Shown here: one piece after another, positions 1-6,470 of the stretch
Layout of the letters: every line of letters starts with the position of its first letter
Position numbering within the stretch: the first letter of the stretch is position 1
Assembly (NCBI GenBank): GCA_002450925.1
Contig: DKAU01000053.1
Coordinates: 1-9,526, forward strand
Reading direction: 5' to 3'
DNA length: 9,526 nt
Source of the DNA: Thiobacillus sp. UBA6918
Lineage (GTDB): Bacteria > Pseudomonadota > Gammaproteobacteria > Burkholderiales > Thiobacillaceae
Program-made: the position numbers and the translations under genes
The notes under the pieces: model-generated
What the model saw: only the letters and a program-made list of their open reading frames with translations
Told to the model about the DNA's origin: nothing
Databases searched by the model: none

Positions 1-44
1 CGGATGGAAGTTGAAGTCGTTTATCACGATTTTTTTGGCGCTTT
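1..44. other. Short flank downstream of the glycosylase gene, no assignable gene
   Basis: This stretch follows the stop codon of the minus-strand glycosylase gene. No hairpin followed by a T-tract is visible on the minus strand, so transcription probably continues leftward. On the minus strand a GTG at 27-25 opens a frame that stays open to the window edge (M/V-I-N-D-F-N-F-H-P). It could be the start of the next gene, but nine codons are too few to assign a family and no convincing ribosome binding site precedes it. Confidence 0.3.
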
Positions 45-662
45 CTAATATTCAACCGCCACCGGGTCCAGGCTGCGCCACAAATACCAGGTGGCGACTG
101 TGCGCCAGGGTTGCCAGTTTTCGCCGATTTCCCTTGCCTCGTTGGCGCTCACTTTCCCGGTGTTGCGGTAGTGAAGGCCGATGGCCTTCACCAGGCCCAA
201 GTCGTCCACGGGCCAGACGTTGGGGCGCAGCAGGTGGAAGATTAGGAACATTTCGGCAGTCCAGCGGCCAATGCCGCGCACGTCGATGAGTTCTTCGATG
301 ATGGCTTCGTCTTCCATGCGCGCCCATCTGCGCGGTTTGATTCTTCCTTCGGCAAAATGCTCGGCGAGGTCGATGGCGTATTCGGCCTTCATGCGCGACA
401 GGCCGCATGCGCGCAGGTCTTCGATTTCGAGCTGGACGATGGCTTCTGCACGAATGGGTGTTGCGTTGCAGACTCTTGCCCAAACGGCATCCGCCGCCTT
501 GACGGAAATCTGCTGGCCGACAATGGCGCGCAGCAGGGTTTCGAAGGCGTTGCCCCGGCTTTTGAGTATGGCGTCTGGATGGGCCCGGATGAGCTGGCGC
601 ATGACCGGGTCGGTACGGGACAGCGCGCGACAGGCCTGTTGCCAGTAATCGGGTGTTTTCAA
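45..662 (-). CDS. AlkA-like DNA-3-methyladenine glycosylase (HhH-GPD family)
   Basis: This 205-residue protein is a predicted base-excision repair enzyme that removes alkylated purines such as 3-methyladenine from DNA. Visible features are the GQQIS segment (49-53) of the first helical domain, a helix-hairpin-helix around V-R-G-I-G-R-W-T (128-135), and the Asp pair in P-V-D-D-L (151-155), where D154 aligns with the catalytic Asp238 of E. coli AlkA. The C-terminus has the usual W-x-P-W-R-x-x-A-x-W-Y-L-W-R pattern. It lacks the N-terminal beta domain of E. coli AlkA (282 residues) and resembles the short DNA-3-methyladenine glycosylase II proteins common in proteobacteria. I chose a TTG start at 662 because the family's N-terminal Y-W-x-x-A-C-x-x-L segment lies at residues 6-14, which an ATG at 602 would remove. 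TTG overlaps the ptsI stop as TTGA, which implies translational coupling. No strong Shine-Dalgarno is seen. The family call is firm; substrate range is inferred. Confidence 0.9.
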   Translation of the reverse strand: MKTPDYWQQACRALSRTDPVMRQLIRAHPDAILKSRGNAFETLLRAIVGQQISVKAADAVWARVCNATPIRAEAIVQLEIEDLRACGLSRMKAEYAIDLAEHFAEGRIKPRRWARMEDEAIIEELIDVRGIGRWTAEMFLIFHLLRPNVWPVDDLGLVKAIGLHYRNTGKVSANEAREIGENWQPWRTVATWYLWRSLDPVAVEY

Positions 663-2383
663 CTGTTGAGTTTGTCGAGCAGGCTGGGCGTTTTTTCGGG
701 GTCGGTGTTTTTCTGCAAACGCTGGGCGTGGTCGGTGACTTCGTCCAGCATGCTGCGCATGACTTGCTGCTTGACGGCCAGGATGCTGGCGGGCTGCATG
801 GAGAAGTGACGCAGACCCAGGCCAAGCAGAAGACGAGTCAGCCTTGGGTCGCCTGCCATTTCACCACACACGGAAACGTGCCGACCTGATTTCTTTCCGC
901 TTTTGATGGTGTGCTGGATGAGATGCAGTACAGCGGGATGCAAGGGGTCGTACAGGTGGGCAACGGCGTCATCTGCGCGGTCGATGGCCAGGGTGTACTG
1001 GATGAGGTCGTTGGTGCCGATGGAAAGGAAGTCGAGTTGCTTGGCGAACTGGTCTGCAAGCAATGCAGCCGCGGGTATCTCTATCATGCCGCCCACGGGG
1101 ATGTGATCGTCGAACTTGATCTTTTGGTCGCGCAAGTTTTGCTTGCAGGACTCGATGAGTTGCAGGGTGCTGCGCAGCTCGCCGAAGTTGCCGAGCATGG
1201 GAATAAGGATGCGGGCCTTGCCGTGTGCCGATGCGCGGAGGATGGCGCGCAACTGCGTTTCGAACAGACGGGGCTCGGCAAGACAAAGGCGGATGGCGCG
1301 CAAGCCCAGTGCCGGGTTGTCGGCCACGGTGTGGCCCCAGGGCGCCTGCTTGTCTGCGCCCAGATCCAGGGTGCGGATTGTGACAGGCTTGTCGCCCATC
1401 TCTTTGAGCACGGTCCGGTACGCCTCAAACTGTTCTTCCTCGGATGGAAGGTCGTCGCGATTAAGAAAAAGGAATTCGCTGCGGAACAAGCCGATGCCTT
1501 GCGCCCCGGATTCCTTTACTGCCGGCATGTCTTCCGGCAATTCGATGTTGGCGTAGAGCTCGATGGCGGCACCATCCAGTGTGACTGCACGGCTGGTTTT
1601 GAGCTTCTTGAGCTTTTCTGTTTCATGCCGCCATTTGGCCTGTTTGGCCCGGTATTCCTCCAACACTTTTTCGTCGGGGTCGACGATGACCACACCCTCG
1701 CGGCCATCGACGATGATCCACTCGTGGTCGTGTATGAGGCTGCGTGCCTGATGCAAGGCCATGACGGCAGGGATGCCAAGGCCCCGGGCGAGGATGGCAG
1801 TGTGCGAAGTGGAACCGCCAAGATCGGTGATAAATGCGGCGAACTTGGTGTTCTTGAACAGGATCATGTCCGCCGGGGTCAGCTCGTGCGCAACCAGCAC
1901 ACATTCCTCGGCGAGTTCGGCCTGGGGTAGTGCTGTGCTGGGGTGGCCGACCAGTGTCTTGATGACGCGCTGCACCACTTGAACCACGTCTTCCTGGCGG
2001 GAGCGCAGGTAGGCATCCTCGATTTCGTCGAAGCGGGCTACCAGCGCTTCCATCTGCTGGGTCAGCGCCCATTCGGCATTGCATTGTTGTTCCTGGATAA
2101 GCCGCTTGGGTTCCTCGTCAATCATGTTGTCGTCGAGGATGAGCAGGTGCATGTCGAGGAATGCAGGCAATTCCGCCGGCGCATGCGCCGGAATCTGCGA
2201 GCGCAGATTGCGCAGTTCTTCGCGAGTCTGTTCTACGGCTTGTTCAAAACGTTTGATCTCGGAGTCGATTTGATCTGCAGGCAGAACGTAATGCGCCACT
2301 TCCACGCGGGAAGGAGAAGCAAGATGAGCACGGCCGATCGCGATGCCGGATGAAGCACCGATGCCATGCAGCGTGAAACTCAC
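659..2383 (-). CDS. ptsI: Phosphoenolpyruvate-protein phosphotransferase (PTS Enzyme I)
   Basis: Enzyme I takes phosphate from phosphoenolpyruvate onto a histidine and passes it to HPr, the first step of the PTS relay in the cytoplasm. At 574 residues it matches the E. coli protein (575). The swivelling domain carries the phospho-histidine motif G-G-S-T-S-H-T (189-195, His194). The PEP-binding barrel shows G-L-F-R-S-E-F-L-F (298-306), the R-T-L-D-L-G segment (337-342), the Mg-binding S-I-G-T-N-D-L-I-Q-Y (454-463), and V-C-G-E-M-A-G-D (505-512) with the active-site Cys506. All key residues are present, so it should be active. The start is GTG, sharing GTGA with the ptsH stop and preceded by a strong GGAGAAGG ribosome site. 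No EIIB or EIIC gene is in the window, so its likely role is feeding the adjacent HPr and mannose-type EIIA in a regulatory relay (inference). Confidence 0.98.
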   Translation of the reverse strand: MSFTLHGIGASSGIAIGRAHLASPSRVEVAHYVLPADQIDSEIKRFEQAVEQTREELRNLRSQIPAHAPAELPAFLDMHLLILDDNMIDEEPKRLIQEQQCNAEWALTQQMEALVARFDEIEDAYLRSRQEDVVQVVQRVIKTLVGHPSTALPQAELAEECVLVAHELTPADMILFKNTKFAAFITDLGGSTSHTAILARGLGIPAVMALHQARSLIHDHEWIIVDGREGVVIVDPDEKVLEEYRAKQAKWRHETEKLKKLKTSRAVTLDGAAIELYANIELPEDMPAVKESGAQGIGLFRSEFLFLNRDDLPSEEEQFEAYRTVLKEMGDKPVTIRTLDLGADKQAPWGHTVADNPALGLRAIRLCLAEPRLFETQLRAILRASAHGKARILIPMLGNFGELRSTLQLIESCKQNLRDQKIKFDDHIPVGGMIEIPAAALLADQFAKQLDFLSIGTNDLIQYTLAIDRADDAVAHLYDPLHPAVLHLIQHTIKSGKKSGRHVSVCGEMAGDPRLTRLLLGLGLRHFSMQPASILAVKQQVMRSMLDEVTDHAQRLQKNTDPEKTPSLLDKLNS

Positions 2384-2649
2384 TCGCCTTCTCCAAACAA
2401 GTCGGCAAACAGGGCAGCAATGGAGACGAGTGCTTCGTCCTCATCCGGGCCGGAGGTGTCTACGGTAACGGTCGTGCCTTTGGCTGCGGCCAGCATCATT
2501 ACTCCCATGATGCTCTTGGCATTGACGCGGCGGCCATTGCGGGAAATGTGCACATCGCTCTTGAAGCTGGAGGCAAGCTGCGTAAGCTTGGCCGAAGCGC
2601 GTGCATGCAGGCCAAGCTTGTTGACGACGTCAATGTCTTGCTGTGGCAT
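2380..2649 (-). CDS. ptsH: Phosphocarrier protein HPr
   Basis: HPr is the small cytoplasmic phosphocarrier between Enzyme I and EIIA proteins. The 89-residue product has the phosphorylation site in K-L-G-L-H-A-R-A-S (11-19, His15). It also has the regulatory-serine region N-A-K-S-I-M-G-V-M (43-51, Ser46), the residue phosphorylated by HPr kinase in bacteria that have one. Keeping both sites fits betaproteobacterial HPr proteins, but no kinase gene is present here. The open frame extends 21 codons upstream of 2649, but I chose the ATG at 2649. It gives the standard HPr length, and an AGGA lies 8 bases before it. The start lies inside the EIIA gene (20-base overlap) and the stop overlaps the ptsI GTG, so the three PTS proteins are probably translationally coupled. 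Confidence 0.96.
   Translation of the reverse strand: MPQQDIDVVNKLGLHARASAKLTQLASSFKSDVHISRNGRRVNAKSIMGVMMLAAAKGTTVTVDTSGPDEDEALVSIAALFADLFGEGE
2387..2394 (-). promoter_or_regulatory. Shine-Dalgarno supporting the GTG start of ptsI
   Basis: Read on the minus strand this is GGAGAAGG. Its GGAG core ends 7 bases before the GTG at 2383. It lies inside the last codons of ptsH and supports the non-ATG start, as does the conserved N-terminus (S-F-T-L-H-G-I-G-A-S-S-G-I-A-I-G) encoded immediately after it. Confidence 0.7.
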
Positions 2650-3043
2650 CGCACATGTCCTGTGAAATGATGGATATGCCTTCCTGTCCGCCGCTGGCCG
2701 CCTTGGCGGCAAGCTGGGCTAGCGGCAGGCTGCGGTATGTCAGCGCCTTCAACAGCATCGGCAGGTTCAACCCAGAAACGCCCGCTGCATGGCCGGGCGC
2801 AAGAGCCCTGCACATGCAGTTGCTGGGGGTTGCGCCATAGATGTCTGTCAGCACCAGCACGCCACTGCCCTTGTCTAGCCCCTGCATGCGGGCACTGATG
2901 GTGGCTTCGATATCTATGGGTTCCTCTCTGGATGAAACGTCCAATGCTTCGATATCCTGTGGTTTTGAACCAAGCACGTGGGTGACGGCTTCGATCAAGT
3001 CATCGCCCAGCGGGCCATGGGTTACGAGTAATACGCCAATCAT
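2630..3043 (-). CDS. PTS EIIA component, mannose/fructose family (EIIA-Man type)
   Basis: This 137-residue single-domain protein is the EIIA-Man type. It starts M-I-G-V-L-L-V-T-H-G-P-L-G, and His9 matches the phosphorylated histidine of the E. coli ManX EIIA domain (His10). The second active-site segment L-T-D-I-Y-G-A-T-P-S-N (65-75) supplies the conserved Asp67. It normally accepts phosphate from HPr. No EIIB, EIIC or EIID is linked to it, and this lone EIIA next to HPr and Enzyme I is a known betaproteobacterial arrangement thought to be regulatory. In Ralstonia eutropha, mutants in HPr and Enzyme I (described as phaH and phaI) were linked to polyhydroxybutyrate turnover. Its target here cannot be read from sequence. 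It starts 50 bases after apbE, lacks an obvious Shine-Dalgarno, and overlaps ptsH by 20 bases. Confidence 0.93.
   Translation of the reverse strand: MIGVLLVTHGPLGDDLIEAVTHVLGSKPQDIEALDVSSREEPIDIEATISARMQGLDKGSGVLVLTDIYGATPSNCMCRALAPGHAAGVSGLNLPMLLKALTYRSLPLAQLAAKAASGGQEGISIISQDMCDATARH
2658..2661 (-). promoter_or_regulatory. Shine-Dalgarno deciding the ptsH start
   Basis: The minus strand reads C-AGGA-C here, 8 bases before the ATG at 2649 and within the 3' end of the EIIA gene. It favours the 89-codon HPr start over the longer upstream reading, which would add 21 residues not seen in HPr proteins. Confidence 0.6.
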
Positions 3044-3093
3044 GATGAATACGACTAAATTAAAAGTGGTTGGAATTGGTTGTTTTCAGGGTC
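3044..3093 (-). promoter_or_regulatory. apbE-EIIA spacer with a 10-base-phased direct repeat
   Basis: This 50-base gap is the only sizeable break in the left operon. It holds TGGTTG at 3067-3072 and again at 3077-3082 (plus-strand reading), an exact repeat at 10-base spacing, roughly one DNA turn. It is followed toward EIIA by an AT-rich stretch (minus strand TTTTAATTTAG) that could hold a weak -10. I see no matching -35 and no terminator hairpin. A secondary promoter or operator for the PTS genes is possible but unproven. Confidence 0.2.
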
Positions 3094-4206
3094 TTATCTT
3101 ACCGCCTTTAACAGGCTGTGGGCTTGCCCAGCGTCGTCCCAATGCAGTTGTTTTTCCATGGTGGGGGACACCAGGACAGTGCCATCAGCGTCGATGGCAA
3201 GCACATGGCGGACATTTAGCCGGGCAGCCATGTTCTCTAGCTGATCCGGCCCGCCTATGAAAAGCGGTTTGCTGAGCGAATCGGAACGGGTCCCGGCGTG
3301 TTCGCCCGATACCAGGATGGTGACTGACTGCATGCCATCCGCCGGTTGTCCGGTACGCGGGTTGATCAGGTGGCAATATCGCTTGCCATTGTTCATGAAG
3401 TAACGCTGGTAGTCGCCTGAAGTGCCAACAGCCTCACCGTCATGCAGTTCAAGTGATGCGATGATGCCGGGTTTTCTGGGATGCTGGATGCCGACTTTCC
3501 ACGCCCTGTTTCCATGCATGCCCATTGCCATGATGTTGCCGCCGATGTTGATGAGCGCATTGTGGATGCCTTGTTGCTTGAGCAGTCTGGCGGCTTCGTC
3601 CAGGGCATAGCCCTTGGCATACCCGCCCAGGTCGATGCGAACAGCAGGGTTGTCGCTCCATGCCATGCCGTTTTCAACATGCACGTTGCGCATAGAGGGT
3701 TTGGCATCGAGTTGTGATGTGATGGCGGCATCATCCGGGATCGCGGTTTGCGGCTGATCGGCATGGAAACCCCATAGCCGGATGAGGTTGCCGATGGCGG
3801 GGTTGAACAGCTCGTCGCCTTCGATAGAGAAATTTTGCGCGTCCTTGAGTATGAAAGCCAGTTCGCTGTCGACGGGAGTTTTCCGGCCGCCGGCTGCAAA
3901 AGCGGTATTCAATCGATCGAGTTCGGAGTCTTGCCAGGCATGGAGTTTGTGGTGCAACTCGTCAAAACGCTGCAGTACAGCTTGCGCTGCCGTTTCTGCC
4001 CTGGCGGTTTTTTCGCCATAAATGCTGATTTCAACGCGGGTTCCAAATACGAAGCTTTCCTGCCGGAATGTTTCTTCGTTTTTTCCGCACGCCCCCAGAA
4101 AAACCGGCAGGGACAAACAAATCAGCCAGGCACGGAAACCAGAGTAAGCGTACTTCAAATCAGGCAACAGACTTTTCAAGTGCTTCAATGAAATGATCGG
4201 CCACAT
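3094..4206 (-). CDS. apbE: FAD:protein FMN transferase (ApbE), predicted lipoprotein
   Basis: ApbE enzymes attach FMN from FAD to Thr/Ser of target proteins, for example Rnf and Nqr subunits, usually at the outer face of the inner membrane. In 370-residue numbering from ATG 4206 the family blocks are D-L-G-G-Y-A-K-G-Y-A-L-D (192-203), I-N-I-G-G-N-I-M-A-M-G (219-229), G-T-S-G-D-Y-Q-R-Y-F (261-270), H-L-I-N-P-R-T-G-Q-P (279-288) and S-D-S-L-S-K-P-L-F-I-G-G (308-319). The last block usually reads D-A-L-x-T, with Asp and Thr binding metal; here Lys313 replaces the Thr. The N-terminus has a hydrophobic stretch ending in a lipobox L-G-A-C (37-40), so membrane anchoring at Cys40 is likely. The start is uncertain. 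ATG 4206 is the only ATG but overlaps gshB by 47 bases and gives a long leader. A TTG at 4158, just past the gshB stop, would give a neat 24-residue lipoprotein signal M-K-Y-A-Y-S..., and a TTG at 4167 is a third option. No flavinylation target is nearby. Confidence 0.92.
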   Translation of the reverse strand: MWPIISLKHLKSLLPDLKYAYSGFRAWLICLSLPVFLGACGKNEETFRQESFVFGTRVEISIYGEKTARAETAAQAVLQRFDELHHKLHAWQDSELDRLNTAFAAGGRKTPVDSELAFILKDAQNFSIEGDELFNPAIGNLIRLWGFHADQPQTAIPDDAAITSQLDAKPSMRNVHVENGMAWSDNPAVRIDLGGYAKGYALDEAARLLKQQGIHNALINIGGNIMAMGMHGNRAWKVGIQHPRKPGIIASLELHDGEAVGTSGDYQRYFMNNGKRYCHLINPRTGQPADGMQSVTILVSGEHAGTRSDSLSKPLFIGGPDQLENMAARLNVRHVLAIDADGTVLVSPTMEKQLHWDDAGQAHSLLKAVR

Positions 4207-5098
4207 CAAAGCCGGTCTGCGCTGTAATTTCTACAAAACAGGTTGGGCTGGTGACATTGACTTCAGTGAGGTGTTCGCCGATCACATCGATTCCGACCAG
4301 AAAAAGTCCGGCTTCGCGCGCTACGCGACCAACAGTGCGGGCGATTTCTTCATCGCGCTCGGACAGGGACTGGGCACGTGCGGTGCCGCCGGCAGCAAGG
4401 TTGCCGCGGGTCTCGCCTTTTGCAGGAATGCGGGCCAGCGCATAGGGAACGGGTTCGCCATCGATGAGCAGGATGCGCTTGTCGCCTTCGCTGATTTCGG
4501 GAAGAAAACGCTGCGCCATCACGGCATGCTGTCCCTTGTTTGTGAGTGTTTCCATGATGACGTTGCGGTTTGGGTCATCCTGTTTCACCCTGAACACATC
4601 TTTGCCGCCCATGTCATGCAAAGGCTTGATGATGATGTCGCCATGCTCCTCGAGAAAACCATCCATCAATTCAGAGCGCGAGGTGACAAGGGTGGGGGGG
4701 ATGTATTGGGGAAAGCGAAAAATGGAGAGTTTTTCGTTGTAGTCGCGTAGTGCAGCCGGTTGATTGATGACGCGTGCGCCATGTTCCTCGGCGAGGCCCA
4801 ACAGATAGGTTGCGGCCAGATAGTCCTGGTCAACGGGCGGATCCTTGCGCATCAGTACTGCCGAAAAATCCGTGATCAGTCGTGTGCGCATATCCGTTTC
4901 GGCAAACCACGATGCACCTGATCTGGTATCGATTTGCGTGGCCACCGCCACAACGCGCCCTTCCCAGATGTGCAGGTCGTTCTGCTGGCAGAGCCAAACA
5001 GCGTGGCCGCGCGCCTTCGCTGCCCGCATCATGGCAATGGAGGAATCCTTTTTTTCTTTCAGGGATTCTGCCGGATCGATGATGAAAAGGATTTCCAT
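4160..5098 (-). CDS. gshB: Glutathione synthase (ATP-grasp)
   Basis: GshB joins gamma-glutamylcysteine and glycine using ATP, the second step of glutathione synthesis in the cytoplasm. The 312-residue length matches the prokaryotic family (E. coli 316). Typical blocks are the N-terminal I-D-P-A-E-S-L-K (7-14), M-R-K-D-P-P-V-D (83-90), the ATP-grasp strand I-I-I-K-P-L-H-D-M-G-G-K-D-V-F-R (155-170), the R-G-N-L-A-A-G-G loop (231-238), and the Mg/ATP-binding G-I-D-V-I-G-E-H-L-T-E-V-N-V-T-S-P-T (269-286). The ATG at 5098 is preceded by AAAGGA with 6-base spacing, a clear ribosome site. It follows gshA by 17 bases, so both glutathione enzymes are made from one transcript. Nothing is missing. Confidence 0.97.
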   Translation of the reverse strand: MEILFIIDPAESLKEKKDSSIAMMRAAKARGHAVWLCQQNDLHIWEGRVVAVATQIDTRSGASWFAETDMRTRLITDFSAVLMRKDPPVDQDYLAATYLLGLAEEHGARVINQPAALRDYNEKLSIFRFPQYIPPTLVTSRSELMDGFLEEHGDIIIKPLHDMGGKDVFRVKQDDPNRNVIMETLTNKGQHAVMAQRFLPEISEGDKRILLIDGEPVPYALARIPAKGETRGNLAAGGTARAQSLSERDEEIARTVGRVAREAGLFLVGIDVIGEHLTEVNVTSPTCFVEITAQTGFDVADHFIEALEKSVA

Positions 5099-5104
5099 TT
5101 GTGG

Positions 5105-5110
5105 TCCTTT
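5105..5110 (-). promoter_or_regulatory. Shine-Dalgarno for gshB in the gshA-gshB gap
   Basis: AAAGGA on the minus strand lies 6 bases before the gshB ATG and occupies much of the 17-base gap after the gshA stop. It gives gshB independent ribosome recruitment, unlike the overlap-coupled genes downstream. Confidence 0.6.
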
Positions 5111-5115
5111 TGGTT

Positions 5116-6381
5116 TTATTCGGTTTCCAGTTCGATGCTGGCAGCCAGCATGGCCAGGCGCGCAATGACACCATAGGCATAAAAGCGGTTGGGTGCGGCA
5201 TCCGGATTCAGCTGGCTGTCCGGCATCTGGCAGGAGGTGTCAAACGCCAGCGGAACGAAGTGCATGCCGGGGGAGTTAAGGTTCTCATCGATACCCCGTG
5301 TGGTATGCACCCGATAAAACCCGCCTACGACAAAGTGGTCTATCAAGTAGACAACCGGTTCGGCCACTGCGCCGTTGATGCTTTCGAAGGTGTACACGCC
5401 TTCCTGGATCAGCACTTCGGTAACGGGGGCCCCTTCCTTGATGACTGACATCTTGTTGCGGGTCTTGCGGTTGAGGTCCAGAACGTCGTCCGGGCTCTTG
5501 GCCGTCAGGATGCCCATGCCATAGGTGCCTGCATCGGCCTTGACGATGACGAAGGGGTCCTGCTTGATGCCGTATTCGCGATATTTGTCGCTGATGTCGT
5601 CGAGCAGGTCGCTGACATTGGCTGCAAGGCACTCTTCTCCAACCTTGGCGGAGAAGTCGATTTTTCCGCAGCGACCAAACATGGGGTCGATGAGCCAGGG
5701 ATCGATATTCAACAGCGAAGAAAACTCCCTTGCCAATCCCTGATAGGCCAAAAAGTGCTTGGACTTTCTGCGCGTGGCCCAGCCGGCATGGGGCGGCGGC
5801 ATGATGGTCTGCTCGATATCCTTGAGAATTTCCGGTATGCCGGCAGAAAGATCGTTGTTGAGCAGGATCGCGCAGGGGTCGAAATCCGGAAGGACGACGC
5901 GGTTGCCTTCACGAATGAGCGGTTCAAGTGTGATTTGTCCGCCGCCGGGCAGATCGAGCGTTGTGGGCTCGGTAATTTCCGGGATCAGGGTGCCGATGCG
6001 AACGATCAGGCCGGATTGGCGAAGGATGTTGGCCAAAACGGCGACGTTCTGCAGGTAGAAAGTGTTGCGGGTGTGGCTCTCCGGAATCAGCAGAAGTTTA
6101 AGTGCATTGGAGCAGATTCTTTCGACAGCGCCCATTGCGGCATGCACGCAGAGCGCCATGAACTCCGGGTTGAGGTTGTTGAACCCGCCGGGGAAAAGAT
6201 TGGTGTCTACCGGCGCAAGCTTGAAGCCCGCATTGCGCAAGTCCACTGAAGTGTAAAAAGGCGCGGTCTGCTCCTGCCATTGCTGGCGGAACCAGTATTC
6301 GATAGTCGGCTGCGCATCCAGAATGCGCTGTTCCAGTTCGAGTATGGGGCCGGTAAGTGCCGTGGTTAAATGCGGTACCAT
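5116..6381 (-). CDS. gshA: Glutamate-cysteine ligase, T. ferrooxidans-type family
   Basis: This 421-residue protein catalyses the first, ATP-dependent step of glutathione synthesis, forming gamma-glutamylcysteine. It is not the E. coli-type GshA. It matches the separate family first shown in Thiobacillus (Acidithiobacillus) ferrooxidans and found in beta- and some gammaproteobacteria. Recognisable blocks are S-V-D-L-R-N-A-G-F-K-L-A-P-V-D-T-N-L-F-P (45-64) followed by G-G-F-N-N-L, then L-L-I-P-E-S-H-T-R-N-T-F-Y (97-109), the probable nucleotide-binding V-I-V-K-A-D-A-G-T-Y-G-M-G-I (278-291), and the V-V-G-G-F-Y-R-V-H-T segment (351-360). It is the first gene of the operon and directly precedes gshB, which confirms the assignment. 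The ATG at 6381 has no clear Shine-Dalgarno, and an 8-bp-arm palindrome begins 10 bases upstream. Family recognition is from memory of the conserved blocks. Confidence 0.94.
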   Translation of the reverse strand: MVPHLTTALTGPILELEQRILDAQPTIEYWFRQQWQEQTAPFYTSVDLRNAGFKLAPVDTNLFPGGFNNLNPEFMALCVHAAMGAVERICSNALKLLLIPESHTRNTFYLQNVAVLANILRQSGLIVRIGTLIPEITEPTTLDLPGGGQITLEPLIREGNRVVLPDFDPCAILLNNDLSAGIPEILKDIEQTIMPPPHAGWATRRKSKHFLAYQGLAREFSSLLNIDPWLIDPMFGRCGKIDFSAKVGEECLAANVSDLLDDISDKYREYGIKQDPFVIVKADAGTYGMGILTAKSPDDVLDLNRKTRNKMSVIKEGAPVTEVLIQEGVYTFESINGAVAEPVVYLIDHFVVGGFYRVHTTRGIDENLNSPGMHFVPLAFDTSCQMPDSQLNPDAAPNRFYAYGVIARLAMLAASIELETE

Positions 6382-6390
6382 CTGTTTTCG

Positions 6391-6410
6391 AAAATGAAAT
6401 CGTTCATTTT
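6391..6410. promoter_or_regulatory. Perfect palindrome upstream of gshA in the divergent gshA/trmL region
   Basis: AAAATGAA (6391-6398) and TTCATTTT (6403-6410) are exact inverted repeats around a 4-base centre, ending 10 bases before the gshA ATG. The site lies in the 89-base divergent region 6382-6470, which must hold promoters for both gshA and trmL. A second small inverted repeat, CCTAA/TTAGG, lies at about 6439-6452. It could be an operator, or a weak AU-rich hairpin in the gshA 5' UTR affecting ribosome access. I could not recognise a convincing -35/-10 pair on either strand. Confidence 0.35.
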
Positions 6411-6470
6411 TGGGTTTTAGGGCGACTTTTGTTCAACACCTAAAGCATTAGGATTTCCTGATTTTAGCGC

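Noticed and set aside
28..40. T-run near the left edge as a terminator
   Set aside because: The run of T is on the plus strand, while the genes beside it read on the minus strand. No GC-rich hairpin adjoins it in either direction.
52..825. Minus-strand 257-codon frame spanning the ptsI/glycosylase junction
   Set aside because: It is an out-of-frame shadow of two well-supported genes, rich in Pro/Arg/Ser as expected of a shifted reading of GC-rich coding DNA.
911..1930. Plus-strand open frame of 339 codons antisense to ptsI
   Set aside because: It lies wholly inside an intact, full-length ptsI with all catalytic motifs, shows no recognisable domain, and looks like a frame kept open by the codon bias of the real gene.
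2650..2712. N-terminal extension of HPr by 21 codons
   Set aside because: HPr proteins start directly with the beta strand before the His15 loop, and a Shine-Dalgarno is placed for the ATG at 2649.
4193..4750. Plus-strand open frame of 185 codons antisense to gshB
   Set aside because: It is fully covered by gshB with its conserved ATP-grasp motifs, and no ribosome site or domain supports a plus-strand gene.
5755..6249. Plus-strand open frame of 164 codons antisense to gshA
   Set aside because: The gshA reading is family-consistent over its whole length. The opposite frame shows no recognised motif.
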